Below are positions 36,801 to 44,700 of a stretch of 44,700 nt of DNA, in pieces (the stretch's first letter is position 1; each line of letters starts with the position of its first letter). The position numbers and the translations under genes were made by a program. The notes beneath the pieces are model-generated. The model did not search any database, was not told where the DNA came from, and saw only the letters and a list, made by a program, of their open reading frames with translations. Source of the stretch: a virus; IMG/VR virus record IMGVR_UViG_3300045931_000161, positions 1 to 44,700 of that record; one strand, written 5' to 3'.

Positions 36801-39800
36801 TGCCTCGTGGCAGCGGCGCTACGACTGGGTGCCGTGGAGCCCGACGCCGGACGCGCAGCCCGAGAGCGGCGCGAGCTCGCACATGACGAAGGGCAACGAG
36901 CTCGAGGCACGCGAGGCGTCGTTCCCGCAGCGGCACGTGCTGCCGCATGGGGCCACGGTCGTCTCGAATGAGGAGGACGGGGATCACGAGGTCCGGCTCC
37001 CGCATGGGCTCGGATCGATCAATTTGATCGAACCACCGAAGGCGCAGGGACGAGCGGCCGCGCGCGGCGCCGCCGCGGACATCGTGCGGGACTGGGCGAA
37101 TTTGCCGCAGCGCTATCTCTACATCGATGTGGCGCAGGTGACGCACCCGCGCCAGGGCGACGGGCGGAAGCTCTATGAGGCCGCCATGGCGTTTGCCAAG
37201 TCGCGCGGCTACGCCGGGCTCTCGAGTCACTGGAAAGCCCGCACTGAAGCCTCGAGCGGCCTGTGGAAGGCGATGGAGCGCGACGGCTCGGTGCGTCGGC
37301 AGGCGATCAACGGCTACGACGTCGTCACGCACACCGGCGGCGAGTTCTACCAGGCGCGCCGCGCGCCGGTGCCGGCGTCGGTGCGGGTGGCGAGCTCGAT
37401 GCGCGCGACGGTCGCGGCCGTCAAGGCATCGGGCCGGGCGATGGGCCGGCTGCAGCTCAAGTCGTTCATCCAGCGACGAGTGAAGGCGGCCGCGCGAGCC
37501 GCCGGCCTGCGCGAGCTCAATCCCGCCGACCCGCAGGTCCGCGCCTACGTCGTGCAGCAGATCGTCGCCGAAGCGCGAGACGCGATCACGCGCCACGGCA
37601 ACGCGCTCGGGTGGTATGCGCTGAAGGTGCCGCAGATGCGCCAGGTGATGGCGCTCACGTTCCCCGAGCTCCTGACCGACCCCGAGGCCTGGTTCACATT
37701 CACCTACGCGCTCGCCGCCACATCGAACGGCCTGACGGTGAAGCGCAACCTCGAGCTCGCCGCCAAGGCCTACGAACACTTCCAGAAGAAAGGCACGCTA
37801 CCCACGAACATCGGCGAGGGCACCAACAAGAAACAGATCAACAAGACCCTCGCCAAGTTCAACCAGGAGGTGCGGACCCGCGGCAGCCGCCAGGCCTACT
37901 TCGACTTCCTGATGACGCACACGACGCGCCGCGGGCTGCAGGAGCAGGGCTACACCAACATCGAGGCGCTGATCGAGGAGGATGTCTACGGCGCCGCGAT
38001 TCTCGGCCCGAAGATCGGCAACGGGTTCTTCCTGAACCTCAACGCCGTCTACAGTCAGCTCACCGCCGACCGCTGGTTCTCGCGCACGTGGGCCCGGTTC
38101 ACGGGCACGCTCATCCTGAAAGATCGCGTCAAGATCGCGAACAATCGCGTGCGCCTGCGCCAGGCCGTGGCCGGGCTCTCGCGACTGGAGCGGGACCTGG
38201 CTGAAAGCGTGCTCGGCGCGCCCCTTGCACGGTCCCGGTTCAGCGACCCGCAGATCGATGCGCTCGCCGTCGAGGTGCGGCGGGCCTCCGCCAGTGAGGC
38301 GCTTCGCATTCCGCTCTCGGAGGGGGCGATCGACGAGCTCCGCCTGGCAGGCAACACGCTGGCGGACAATCTCGAGGGCGAACGCGAAACGCCGCTGCAC
38401 AACACCGAGCGGGCGCTGATGCGCGCGGTGGTCGGCGAGGCGCTCGCCGCGCTGCGCGCGGAGGGCTACACTACACTCACCGTCGCGGATCTGCAGGCGA
38501 TGCTCTGGTACCCGGAGAAACGCCTGTATGAATCCGCCAAGGACGCGACCGATGACGCAGAAGCCTACCAAGACACGGCAGCCCCGGACTACGCGAACGC
38601 CGCGGTCGGCTGGGCGCACGACCGCGCCATCAGCCAGGAGGCGACCGACGCCGCGCTCGAGCGGGGGACCGCCGCCGCCCGACGAGCAGGGCGTGTGGAA
38701 CGAGGCGATGGACCGCGACCCGGCGTGGGACATCGACCCGCTGGACGAGTCCCCGCTGGACGAGTAAGCGACGAGGAGTTCTATCAGCCGCTTGGTGGCG
38801 AACCGGCGCCGGCGAGCGGCGTGCCCGTCGTCGAGCAGCTCTGGTCGCGCGTCGAGCGCATCATCGAGACGAGCCCCGTCGAGAAAGCGACCGCGCACGA
38901 CTGGCACGGCGTCGTCAAGAACGCCAAGATCGGCGTGAACCTCGACGAGCTCGAGGCCTGGGGCCTCGCCAGTCTCCCCCCCGACCAGGTCTACACGAAG
39001 CAGCAGCTGCTCGAGGCCATGAACCGGAACCGGGTCTTCGTGATCGCGCTCGAGGACCTGCCCGACAGCGTCGTGCTCGATCCGTTCGAGGTCGAGAACC
39101 TCGCGCAGGTCCTACAGGAAGACCTGATTCGCGACGAATACGAGCGGCTGCGCGAGAGCGGCGAGTATCCGAACTTCACCTACAGCGACATCACGGTGCG
39201 GCCCGACGTGACCGAGGACGGCGACACGGTCTACGAGGTCTTCGTCAAGGACGAGAACGTCGAGCCGGGCATTTACTTTGACACCGAGGCCGAAGCGCGC
39301 GAGGCCGGCGAGGCGTGGGTCGATCGCACCATGGAACGGGTGCAGGACCTGATCATGGCGGCCGCGCAGGACGCGGCCACCTGGGAGCTCGCCGAGGACG
39401 AAGCGCGCACGCAGCTCAGTGAGCGGGTGCTCGAGCACCTGGTGCAGTTCTCGGAGTTCACGCAGCCGGGGGCCGTCGAAGGCAGCTACCGCGAGCTCGC
39501 GCTCTGCGCGTCGATGTTCACCAGTCGCCAGGCCGCGCAGGAGGCGTATCTCTACGGACTGATCCAACAGAAGCGCGAGCTCGCCGACGAGGTGCCGAAC
39601 GCCGAGCGGCGCACGCGCCTGCTGGCGCAGGCCGCCGTCGTGCAGAGGATCTACGACCGACGCAAGGCGCAGGGGCTGCTCACGCCGGCGGAGCTCCGCG
39701 ACGATCGGTTCTCGTTCCTCACCGACGAAGAGCAGGAGGAGCTCCCGCGGCAGTTTGCGCGCGACCTGCGGAACATCGCGACCGGACCCGAGGGCCGACT

Positions 39801-42800
39801 GCTCGCCTGGGGCGATGGACACGAGGCCTACCAGGACCGGCTCGAGAACCCGATCGTGCGCGTGCGCTACGCCGTGCATCCCTTCGAGAACGGTCATGTG
39901 CTGTGGATCGACGAGGGGCAGCCGCCGATGACGAGCGAGCAGCAGAAGATGCCCGCCGTCTATCGCAAGCACTGGAAGTCGCTGATGATGCGCTGGGCGC
40001 TGCAGTATGCGGCGACTCACAGCCTGACGCACGTCGCGTGGACGACGGGCGAGATGCAGATGCTGCGGTGGCCGCATCTCCGCAAGACCGCGACTCGCGT
40101 CGTGTACTTCCCCGAGCTCGAGCTGCTCGAGGCCTACGTCGGCGACAACTATGCGGCGCTGCGCCGCTGGGGCGTGCCGGCGACCGAGCTCGGACGGTGG
40201 CTGGGCGAGGACGTGGCCGCGCAGCTGCAGCAACAGACGCCGCAGCTCGTGGCGTCGGGCGAGCACAATGCCGGCAGCCTGCGCCTGGTGCTCGAGCAGA
40301 CGCCGGTGCAGGTCGGGGGCGAAGGCATCATCGATCTGTACGATCGCCAGTTCAAAGCCGACGCCAACGCCCTGCCGATCATGCGGCGCACCAAGTCGAA
40401 GGTGACGACGATCACGATGCCGGACATCGTCGATCGCGTCACCTACCAGGGGCCCGACGTCACGCTGCAGATGCTGCGCGACGACATTCAGCACGTCGGC
40501 ACCAGTCTGTCGGCCATGCACCACACGGTATCGATCGAGGCCGCGCGTGTGGCAGCCGCTATGGACAACTGGAACCTGCCCTTCGGCCAGGCAGTCGTGC
40601 GCGCCGGCGCGCATGCCACGGCGTGGTTCTACAGCGGCCGCATCATCGAGCAACGTGAGTCGTCGTCAGTGCAGGCGATCGAGATCACGCCGCGCATGCG
40701 CTCCGAGCTGCTCGGCAAGGGGTCGGAGTATTTCCAGCCCGCCGGCGGCGCGCCCGAACCGCGCACGCTCATCACGACGGGCACGCGCGAGCTCGGCGTC
40801 GATCGCGTCCGCACCCCGCAGGACCTGGCGAACGCCGTGGGCCGTGTGAAGAAGTCGGACGTCGAGCGGCTCGAGGTCCTGCTGACCGATGGCGAGGGCC
40901 GACCACTCGCGATCGTCGGGAGCGTGACCGGCGGCGCGACGATGGACCCCGCCGCCATCCTCGAGGAGGCGCGCCAGGTGTCGGGCGCGACCCGCGCGTG
41001 GCTCGTGCACAACCACAGCGCCGGCGAGCCGCTGCTCACCGAGGAGGACGGCGCGACCCTGGCGGCCGTCGCGCAGGCCTTCGGCGACAGCGGCGTGCAG
41101 GTGACCGGGTTGATGGCGATCGGCGAGGGCTACATCTCGCGCCGCTACACCTGGCAGGCGCTCGACGGCACGCGCGCCACCGGCATCGTCGCCCTGGACC
41201 GCATCCCCGCCGGCCTCGTGCCGGTGCGCGAGCGGCAGACGATTCTGCCCAGTCCCGCCGGCGAGCTCGCGCAGCCGATGGGCGCCGAGCCGCCGGGCGG
41301 CATTCGTGGCAGCTACAACCGCATGACGCGGCGGATCACGATGATCGCCGGCGCGTCGAACCTCACGACGTTCCTGCACGAGAACGGGCATGCCTTCCTC
41401 GACGAGCTCATGGAAGATGCGCGCGAGGCCGAGGCGCGGCTCGATGATCCCGCGGCGACCGACCTGCAGCGCGGCCTCGTGCGAGACGCCCACACGGTCC
41501 TGCGCTGGTTCAATTTCGCCGGCCCGATCGCGGACTGGCAGGCGCTCGACGCGCAGCAGCAGCGCAGCATGCACGAACAGTGGGCCAAGGGCTTCGAGCG
41601 CTTCCTGATGTCGGGCGAGGCGCCGAGTCCCGAGATGCGCGGACTGTTCGCGACCTTCCGCACGTGGCTCTCGGCGACCTACCGGTGGCTGCTCAAGTTC
41701 GGGAGTCCCGCCGACCGCAAGACGGCGAAGGAGATCCTCGAGCTGCAGCTCCCGCAGGACGTCAAGGACGTGATGGCGCGGCTGCTCGCCAGCGACGAGG
41801 CGATCGCGGCCGCCAGGAACGAGGGGCAGATCCTGCCGCTCTTCACCGACCAGGCGAGCGCCGGCGTCGATCCGCTCACGTGGGCCGCCTATCAGCAGAC
41901 CGTCGCGGATGCGAGCCTCAAGGCGCGCGAGGCGCTCGACCAGCGACTGCTCGCCGAGTGGCGCGAGCAGCAGCGCGTGACGTTCCAGCGCGAACGCGAG
42001 ACGGTGCGGGCGCAGGTCGAGTCCCAGGCGCAACGCGACCCGCTCTTCGTCGCGCAGTCGGTGATTCGCACGGGCAAGATGCCAGACGGCACGATCCCGA
42101 CCTTTGGCGATGGGCAGCCGATGAAGTTGTCGCGATCGGCGATCGTCGCCATGAAAGGCGAGAATTTTCTCAAGCAGCTCCCGCGGCCCTATCTCTACAC
42201 GCGCACCGGCGGCCTGCATCCCGATGTGCTCGCCGAGCTCGTGAATTTCACGAGCGGGGACGCGCTGCTCGAGAGCCTCGCCGGCTCGCGCGCGATCCGT
42301 CCCGTGGTCGAACAGGAAACAGACGCGCGCATGCGCGAGCAGCACGGCGATGCGCTGCTCGACGGCCTCGAGCTCCAGCAGCTCGCCGAGCAGGCCATTT
42401 ACAGCAATCGGGCGGAGATTATCAGCGCCGAGCTCAAGGCGCTGACGCAGGGCATGGCCGCGCAGCATCTCGCCTCGCCGGGCGCGCTGAAGGCTGCGGC
42501 CGAGACACGCATTGCGCGCACGCCGATCAAGGACCTCCGGCCAGGCCTGTTCCTGTCAGCGGCGCAGCGCGCCAGTCAGCGCGCCTTCGATGCGTTCGCG
42601 CGCAACGATCGCGTGGCCGCCGTGCGCGCCAAGCAGGAGGAGCTTACGAGCCTGGCGCTCTATCGCGCGGCCGCCGAGGCGAAGGACCGCGCGCAGAAGA
42701 GTGCGCGCCTGCTGCACGAGTTCCAGAACAGTCCCGGCCGCCGCAAGAACCTGCTGCGCGCCGGCGAGGATTACCTCGATCAGGTCGATGCGCTGCTCGA

Positions 42801-44700
42801 GCGCTACGAGTTCACGCGCACGACGCTCAAGGCGCAGGAGCGCCGGAGCTCGCTCTCGGCTTGGGTGACGAAACAACTCGAGGCCGGCCTGCCGGTGCAG
42901 ATCCCCGAGTGGATCGTCACCGACGCGCGGCGCGTGAACTACGTGCAGCTCACCGTCGAGGAGCTCGAGGGCATTCGGCTCACGGTCGATCACGTCGCCC
43001 ATCTCGCCCGGCTCAAAAACAAACTGCTCGATGCGAAGGAGCAACGCGAGTTCGACCAGGTCGTGGCGGATCTCTCCGGCTCGATTCGCGCGAACAACGC
43101 GGCGGTGTCCCGCGACGTCGAGACGAGCTTGCCGGGCGAACAACGCAAACGCTTCACCGCGGGCCTGGGCTACTCGCACCGCAAGATCGCGTCCCTCGCC
43201 CGCGAGCTCGATGGCTTCAAGGACGGCGGCCCGATGTGGAGCTCGGTGATCCGGCCGCTCAATGAGGCCGGGAACGCCGAGCTCACGATGAACGGCCAGG
43301 CGCTCGAGGCGATGCTCCGCCTCTACCAGGTCTTCACGCCGAAGGAGCGCGCCGACTTCACGACGAAGATCAGCGTGCCCGAGCTCGCCACGACCAAGGA
43401 CCCGCGGCCGTCCTACACGAAGCAGGCGCTGCTCGTCCTGCTCCTGAACCAGGGTAACGAGACGAATCGCCTGCGGGCCCGCGATAGCTACGGGTGGACG
43501 CAGGAGCAGATCCAGAAGGCGCTCGACAACCACCTGTCGCGGCGCGACTTCGAGTGGGCGCAGTCGGTCTGGGATTATCTCGAGACGTGGTGGCCGCTGA
43601 TTGTCGCCAAGCAACTCCGCGTGACGGGTGCCCCGCCCGAGAAGGTCCAGGCCACGCCGGTCTTCTCGCGGCACGGGGAGTTCCGCGGCGGCTACTACCC
43701 GATCGCCTTCAACGGCGAGCTCTCGAGCCGCACCGTGAGTCTCGAGGAGGCGAGCCTCGCCGACATGCACAAGGCGGCCGCCTACATCCACGCGACCACG
43801 GCGCGCGGGCACGTCGAGCGGCGCGTCGAAGGGAGCGTCACCGACCAGCGCATTCGGCTCGACCTGAACGTGATCACCGAGCACCTGGGCAAGGTCATTC
43901 ACGACCTGACACACCACGAGGTCCTGATCGACGTCGGCCGCATCATGCACGACCGCGACGTGCGCGAGGCCATCTACGACACGCTCGGGCCCGGCGCCTT
44001 CGAACAGTTCCGCACCGCGCTCCGCGACATCGCGCTCGGCGACCCGCCGGCGCGGCACGAGGTCGAGGCCGCCTTCAGTTACCTGCGAACGGGCGCCACC
44101 TTCGTCGGGCTGTCGTGGAACGTGATGACCTCCGCGCTGCAGGTCGTGGGCTTCACGCAGTCAGTGCAGCGCATCGGCGCCGGCTGGGTCGGGCGCGGGA
44201 TTGGCAGCTATCTGCGCGGCGCGGTTACGTTCGAAGGCACCGCCAAAGCGATCACGCAAGAGTCGGAGTTCATGCGGAACCGGTTCGCGAACCTCTCGCC
44301 CGAGGTGCATGACGCGCGGCGCCGGCTCGGCATCAACAATGGGCGCTTCGTGAACGAGCTCGATCGCGCCCTGCGCGGCGTGAGTGGCGGCCGGCTCACG
44401 CAGCAGGCGATCGCCGACAGCCGCCTGATCCTGATTGCCAAGGCGCAGCAGCTCGTGGACATTCCGACCTACCTGGGGGCGAAGGCCAAGGCCATGGCGG
44501 ACCCCGAGAATAAACGGCCGGACGGCACCATCGACGAGGCGCGCGTGATTGCGCTCGCTGAGCAGGCGGTGATCGATAGCCAGGGCGCCGGCCAGACCAA
44601 GGACCTGGCGGCGGTGCAGCGCGGCGGGCCGAGCTGGAAGGTGTGGATTAACTTCTACTCGTTCTTCAACCTGCTCTACAACGCCTGGGCGGAGTCCTGG
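33823..44700 (+). CDS. Giant polyvalent internal virion protein (continues at base 1)
   Basis: Single open frame of about 3,791 codons (33823 to 44573, then 1-625), in the place of T7 gp16. Visible parts: residues 205-300, Gly/Ala-rich hydrophobic region (QIPILGSTLAGAAAGAAVG); 885-985, papain/transglutaminase-like cysteine protease with Cys897/Cys900, His932 (GHDF) and Asp944 (LVDPW); about 1050-1185, GNAT-like domain (RQGDGRKLYEAAMAFAKSRG); 2330-2440, RadC/JAB metal site His2396-Asn-His2398 ... Asp2409 (HNHSAGEPLLTEED); 2519-2523, HENGH zinc-metalloprotease motif; beyond that mostly helical, with a hydrophobic C-terminal patch. This is a 'polyvalent protein' (Iyer, Burroughs and Aravind), thought to enter the host with the DNA and counter host proteins. 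Around residues 1610-1650 coding bias switches to another frame (see 38552-38767), so it may really be two proteins. Confidence 0.85.
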   Translation, partial: MPPQKDEVFLSISNAQNPPADPAPLQRGQPPNWLVPGPDVAVDPLRPSLKAAQPLPVDRAQRMLQLRAATGLPPSLISRHFDELDRLDKERRLDPAELRKLSPAVAAFLGDPTQAAAVAREVPKLQQLEKTTSAAAPILRSIQQMQSSLYAFAEVSGEATGLQALIKAGREGRERNRLEAAAYGESADLYGAFDSPSDFAHYVTSTVMEQIPILGSTLAGAAAGAAVGSVVPVVGTTLGAVIGAFVPSFVLNVGDTQASLKEIAGDVSAPAAIFIGGSAIAAFDTVLPGRIGSRLVRTFGRETAEQIARRALTQPVKRKFMAATARGVVKGVTSEAIPEAIQEAIGYATTHLATGAPVDVAEMGWQALAAGVAGGLTGGAVEGTTTAATWSRDQKRTLAAQQQKDYFTLLGQQVQDTELLAQQPEIIQRFVAEATKHGPIETVYLPTKEFEEYFQEKGMNPTAVAELLTGDRTALEKAKAEAIDMPISMARYAATLAGTEHHAFFRTELKMAPELPNMREVTAEAERGVTATADVAAEDAATADARQEIAGRVRGVIGESMPAWQAGPVAELLGQHIVERARRKGVDPIALWEAQPLELVTREASGLALAMQQPLMAPRAVEGLPESPALPGETRVQREQRERAHLAALTKEAVRAAQALDPTVDVGLVGRELEARVRSQQELQQLQREGEAGQSLLRAIAGYGGLWTVEGQQHHGEIGELAREGGDAKERGRPQTWNQIAGVFKAGGLPPDVMLQSLQQTGEFQRLETVDDLLTAVTAALRARPDRDVLPGTAGLRALGITPETRWWEAPWFEEPPEPLETEPDSTVGDISFDPNEFTQGRPVAQPLEDLGERVQQLEALATESALGIEEVPAADQDRLGQSTRFTGHPDLNPVNCTDCAEVFLEKSGLEGVIVGYPEDVNTGEIADGMGHDFAVVEGRYLVDPWAAQVEQSNPRAVFDLHDPLDAAYVASRYAPMDVWTERQLKPPDARGDASWQRRYDWVPWSPTPDAQPESGASSHMTKGNELEAREASFPQRHVLPHGATVVSNEEDGDHEVRLPHGLGSINLIEPPKAQGRAAARGAAADIVRDWANLPQRYLYIDVAQVTHPRQGDGRKLYEAAMAFAKSRGYAGLSSHWKARTEASSGLWKAMERDGSVRRQAINGYDVVTHTGGEFYQARRAPVPASVRVASSMRATVAAVKASGRAMGRLQLKSFIQRRVKAAARAAGLRELNPADPQVRAYVVQQIVAEARDAITRHGNALGWYALKVPQMRQVMALTFPELLTDPEAWFTFTYALAATSNGLTVKRNLELAAKAYEHFQKKGTLPTNIGEGTNKKQINKTLAKFNQEVRTRGSRQAYFDFLMTHTTRRGLQEQGYTNIEALIEEDVYGAAILGPKIGNGFFLNLNAVYSQLTADRWFSRTWARFTGTLILKDRVKIANNRVRLRQAVAGLSRLERDLAESVLGAPLARSRFSDPQIDALAVEVRRASASEALRIPLSEGAIDELRLAGNTLADNLEGERETPLHNTERALMRAVVGEALAALRAEGYTTLTVADLQAMLWYPEKRLYESAKDATDDAEAYQDTAAPDYANAAVGWAHDRAISQEATDAALERGTAAARRAGRVERGDGPRPGVGHRPAGRVPAGRVSDEEFYQPLGGEPAPASGVPVVEQLWSRVERIIETSPVEKATAHDWHGVVKNAKIGVNLDELEAWGLASLPPDQVYTKQQLLEAMNRNRVFVIALEDLPDSVVLDPFEVENLAQVLQEDLIRDEYERLRESGEYPNFTYSDITVRPDVTEDGDTVYEVFVKDENVEPGIYFDTEAEAREAGEAWVDRTMERVQDLIMAAAQDAATWELAEDEARTQLSERVLEHLVQFSEFTQPGAVEGSYRELALCASMFTSRQAAQEAYLYGLIQQKRELADEVPNAERRTRLLAQAAVVQRIYDRRKAQGLLTPAELRDDRFSFLTDEEQEELPRQFARDLRNIATGPEGRLLAWGDGHEAYQDRLENPIVRVRYAVHPFENGHVLWIDEGQPPMTSEQQKMPAVYRKHWKSLMMRWALQYAATHSLTHVAWTTGEMQMLRWPHLRKTATRVVYFPELELLEAYVGDNYAALRRWGVPATELGRWLGEDVAAQLQQQTPQLVASGEHNAGSLRLVLEQTPVQVGGEGIIDLYDRQFKADANALPIMRRTKSKVTTITMPDIVDRVTYQGPDVTLQMLRDDIQHVGTSLSAMHHTVSIEAARVAAAMDNWNLPFGQAVVRAGAHATAWFYSGRIIEQRESSSVQAIEITPRMRSELLGKGSEYFQPAGGAPEPRTLITTGTRELGVDRVRTPQDLANAVGRVKKSDVERLEVLLTDGEGRPLAIVGSVTGGATMDPAAILEEARQVSGATRAWLVHNHSAGEPLLTEEDGATLAAVAQAFGDSGVQVTGLMAIGEGYISRRYTWQALDGTRATGIVALDRIPAGLVPVRERQTILPSPAGELAQPMGAEPPGGIRGSYNRMTRRITMIAGASNLTTFLHENGHAFLDELMEDAREAEARLDDPAATDLQRGLVRDAHTVLRWFNFAGPIADWQALDAQQQRSMHEQWAKGFERFLMSGEAPSPEMRGLFATFRTWLSATYRWLLKFGSPADRKTAKEILELQLPQDVKDVMARLLASDEAIAAARNEGQILPLFTDQASAGVDPLTWAAYQQTVADASLKAREALDQRLLAEWREQQRVTFQRERETVRAQVESQAQRDPLFVAQSVIRTGKMPDGTIPTFGDGQPMKLSRSAIVAMKGENFLKQLPRPYLYTRTGGLHPDVLAELVNFTSGDALLESLAGSRAIRPVVEQETDARMREQHGDALLDGLELQQLAEQAIYSNRAEIISAELKALTQGMAAQHLASPGALKAAAETRIARTPIKDLRPGLFLSAAQRASQRAFDAFARNDRVAAVRAKQEELTSLALYRAAAEAKDRAQKSARLLHEFQNSPGRRKNLLRAGEDYLDQVDALLERYEFTRTTLKAQERRSSLSAWVTKQLEAGLPVQIPEWIVTDARRVNYVQLTVEELEGIRLTVDHVAHLARLKNKLLDAKEQREFDQVVADLSGSIRANNAAVSRDVETSLPGEQRKRFTAGLGYSHRKIASLARELDGFKDGGPMWSSVIRPLNEAGNAELTMNGQALEAMLRLYQVFTPKERADFTTKISVPELATTKDPRPSYTKQALLVLLLNQGNETNRLRARDSYGWTQEQIQKALDNHLSRRDFEWAQSVWDYLETWWPLIVAKQLRVTGAPPEKVQATPVFSRHGEFRGGYYPIAFNGELSSRTVSLEEASLADMHKAAAYIHATTARGHVERRVEGSVTDQRIRLDLNVITEHLGKVIHDLTHHEVLIDVGRIMHDRDVREAIYDTLGPGAFEQFRTALRDIALGDPPARHEVEAAFSYLRTGATFVGLSWNVMTSALQVVGFTQSVQRIGAGWVGRGIGSYLRGAVTFEGTAKAITQESEFMRNRFANLSPEVHDARRRLGINNGRFVNELDRALRGVSGGRLTQQAIADSRLILIAKAQQLVDIPTYLGAKAKAMADPENKRPDGTIDEARVIALAEQAVIDSQGAGQTKDLAAVQRGGPSWKVWINFYSFFNLLYNAWAESW
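38552..38767 (+). CDS. Overlapping +1-frame ORF inside the giant gene
   Basis: 71 codons from the ATG at 38552 (AAGGA eight bases upstream) to TAA at 38765-38767. From about 38645 the third positions in this frame are nearly all G/C (PPPPDEQGVWNEAMDRDPAWDIDPLDES...), whereas the giant frame reads poor codons and Arg/Gly/Pro noise there. After 38767 the giant frame again looks coding. Basic N terminus, acidic C terminus. Either a real small overlapping gene, or the true end of a shorter upstream protein reached by a +1 shift at the G5 run near 38654. Confidence 0.5.
   Translation: MTQKPTKTRQPRTTRTPRSAGRTTAPSARRRPTPRSSGGPPPPDEQGVWNEAMDRDPAWDIDPLDESPLDE
44574..44700. repeat. Terminal redundancy, right copy
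   Basis: Exact second copy of the first 127 bases. It lies inside the giant virion gene, an unlikely place for a packaging terminus, so it most probably marks contig closure. Confidence 0.95.

Noticed and set aside
33742-43000. Several long minus-strand open frames opposite the giant gene (for example 33742-35967, 36067-37779, 39112-40653, 40666-42468)
   Set aside because: Same shadow effect; the plus strand carries conserved catalytic motifs and consistent codon bias.

Overview
This window is a complete genome of a temperate, short-tailed (podovirus-type) bacteriophage, assembled as a circular molecule and opened inside its longest gene. The first 127 bases are repeated exactly as the last 127, and the reading frame running off the right end continues in phase at the left end. 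The unique length is therefore 44,573 bp. The DNA is visibly GC-rich and almost every gene has strongly GC-biased third codon positions, which suggests a high-GC bacterial host. Nothing in the sequence names that host.

Layout. (1) 944-4087, minus strand: a repressor-led operon of small, mostly unknown genes, with starts and stops overlapping by 1-4 bases (ATGA/GTGA). It contains an XRE-type repressor, a second HTH protein, a winged-helix protein and a zinc-binding protein. (2) 4150-4280: a compact genetic switch with two divergent sigma70-like promoters and two perfect copies of the operator AAGCGTA-N4-TACGCTT exactly 50 bp apart. (3) 4275-13573, plus strand: a Cro-like gene followed by a long early operon. 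It includes a probable recombination protein with a zinc finger, a Cas4-like PD-(D/E)XK nuclease with an Fe-S cysteine set, a DUF1376 replication protein, a second endonuclease-like protein, an excisionase-like HTH protein, a nucleoside 2-deoxyribosyltransferase-like protein, several tiny membrane proteins and many unknown proteins. (4) 13575-14736, minus strand: a small operon with an SSB-like protein ending in the acidic tip DDDYPF. (5) 14876-16829, plus strand: an orphan HigA-like regulator, a small zinc protein and a tyrosine integrase. (6) 16993-33823: packaging, head and tail genes. These are small terminase candidate, large terminase, GNAT protein, portal, Bbp19-like protein, scaffold, major capsid, Bbp16-like cement, two lectin-like decoration proteins, a repeat protein fused to a head-tail adaptor, tail nozzle, and T7 gp14-like and gp15-like internal virion proteins. 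(7) 33823 to the right end and on to 625: one open frame of about 3,791 codons for a giant polyvalent internal virion protein with cysteine-protease-like, GNAT, JAB and HExxH-metalloprotease motifs.

How it works together. Integrase, repressor/Cro switch and excisionase-like gene point to a temperate life style. No phage DNA polymerase, helicase or primase is recognisable, so host replication is probably recruited through the DUF1376 protein, with the Cas4-like nuclease, its upstream partner and the SSB-like protein forming a recombination module. The virion genes follow the Bordetella phage BPP-1/T7-like order. No endolysin and no conventional tail spike gene could be recognised, so lysis and host binding are probably carried by unrecognised proteins.

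The most interesting spots are the frame switch near 38,650-38,767 inside the giant gene, the nested adaptor start at 28,706, the array of three lectin-like and repeat proteins, the dyad-rich non-coding block before the terminase genes, and the unknown repressor-linked operon. No gene-free stretch exceeds 300 bases; the longest (766-943, 16830-16992 and 17610-17776) are described as features.
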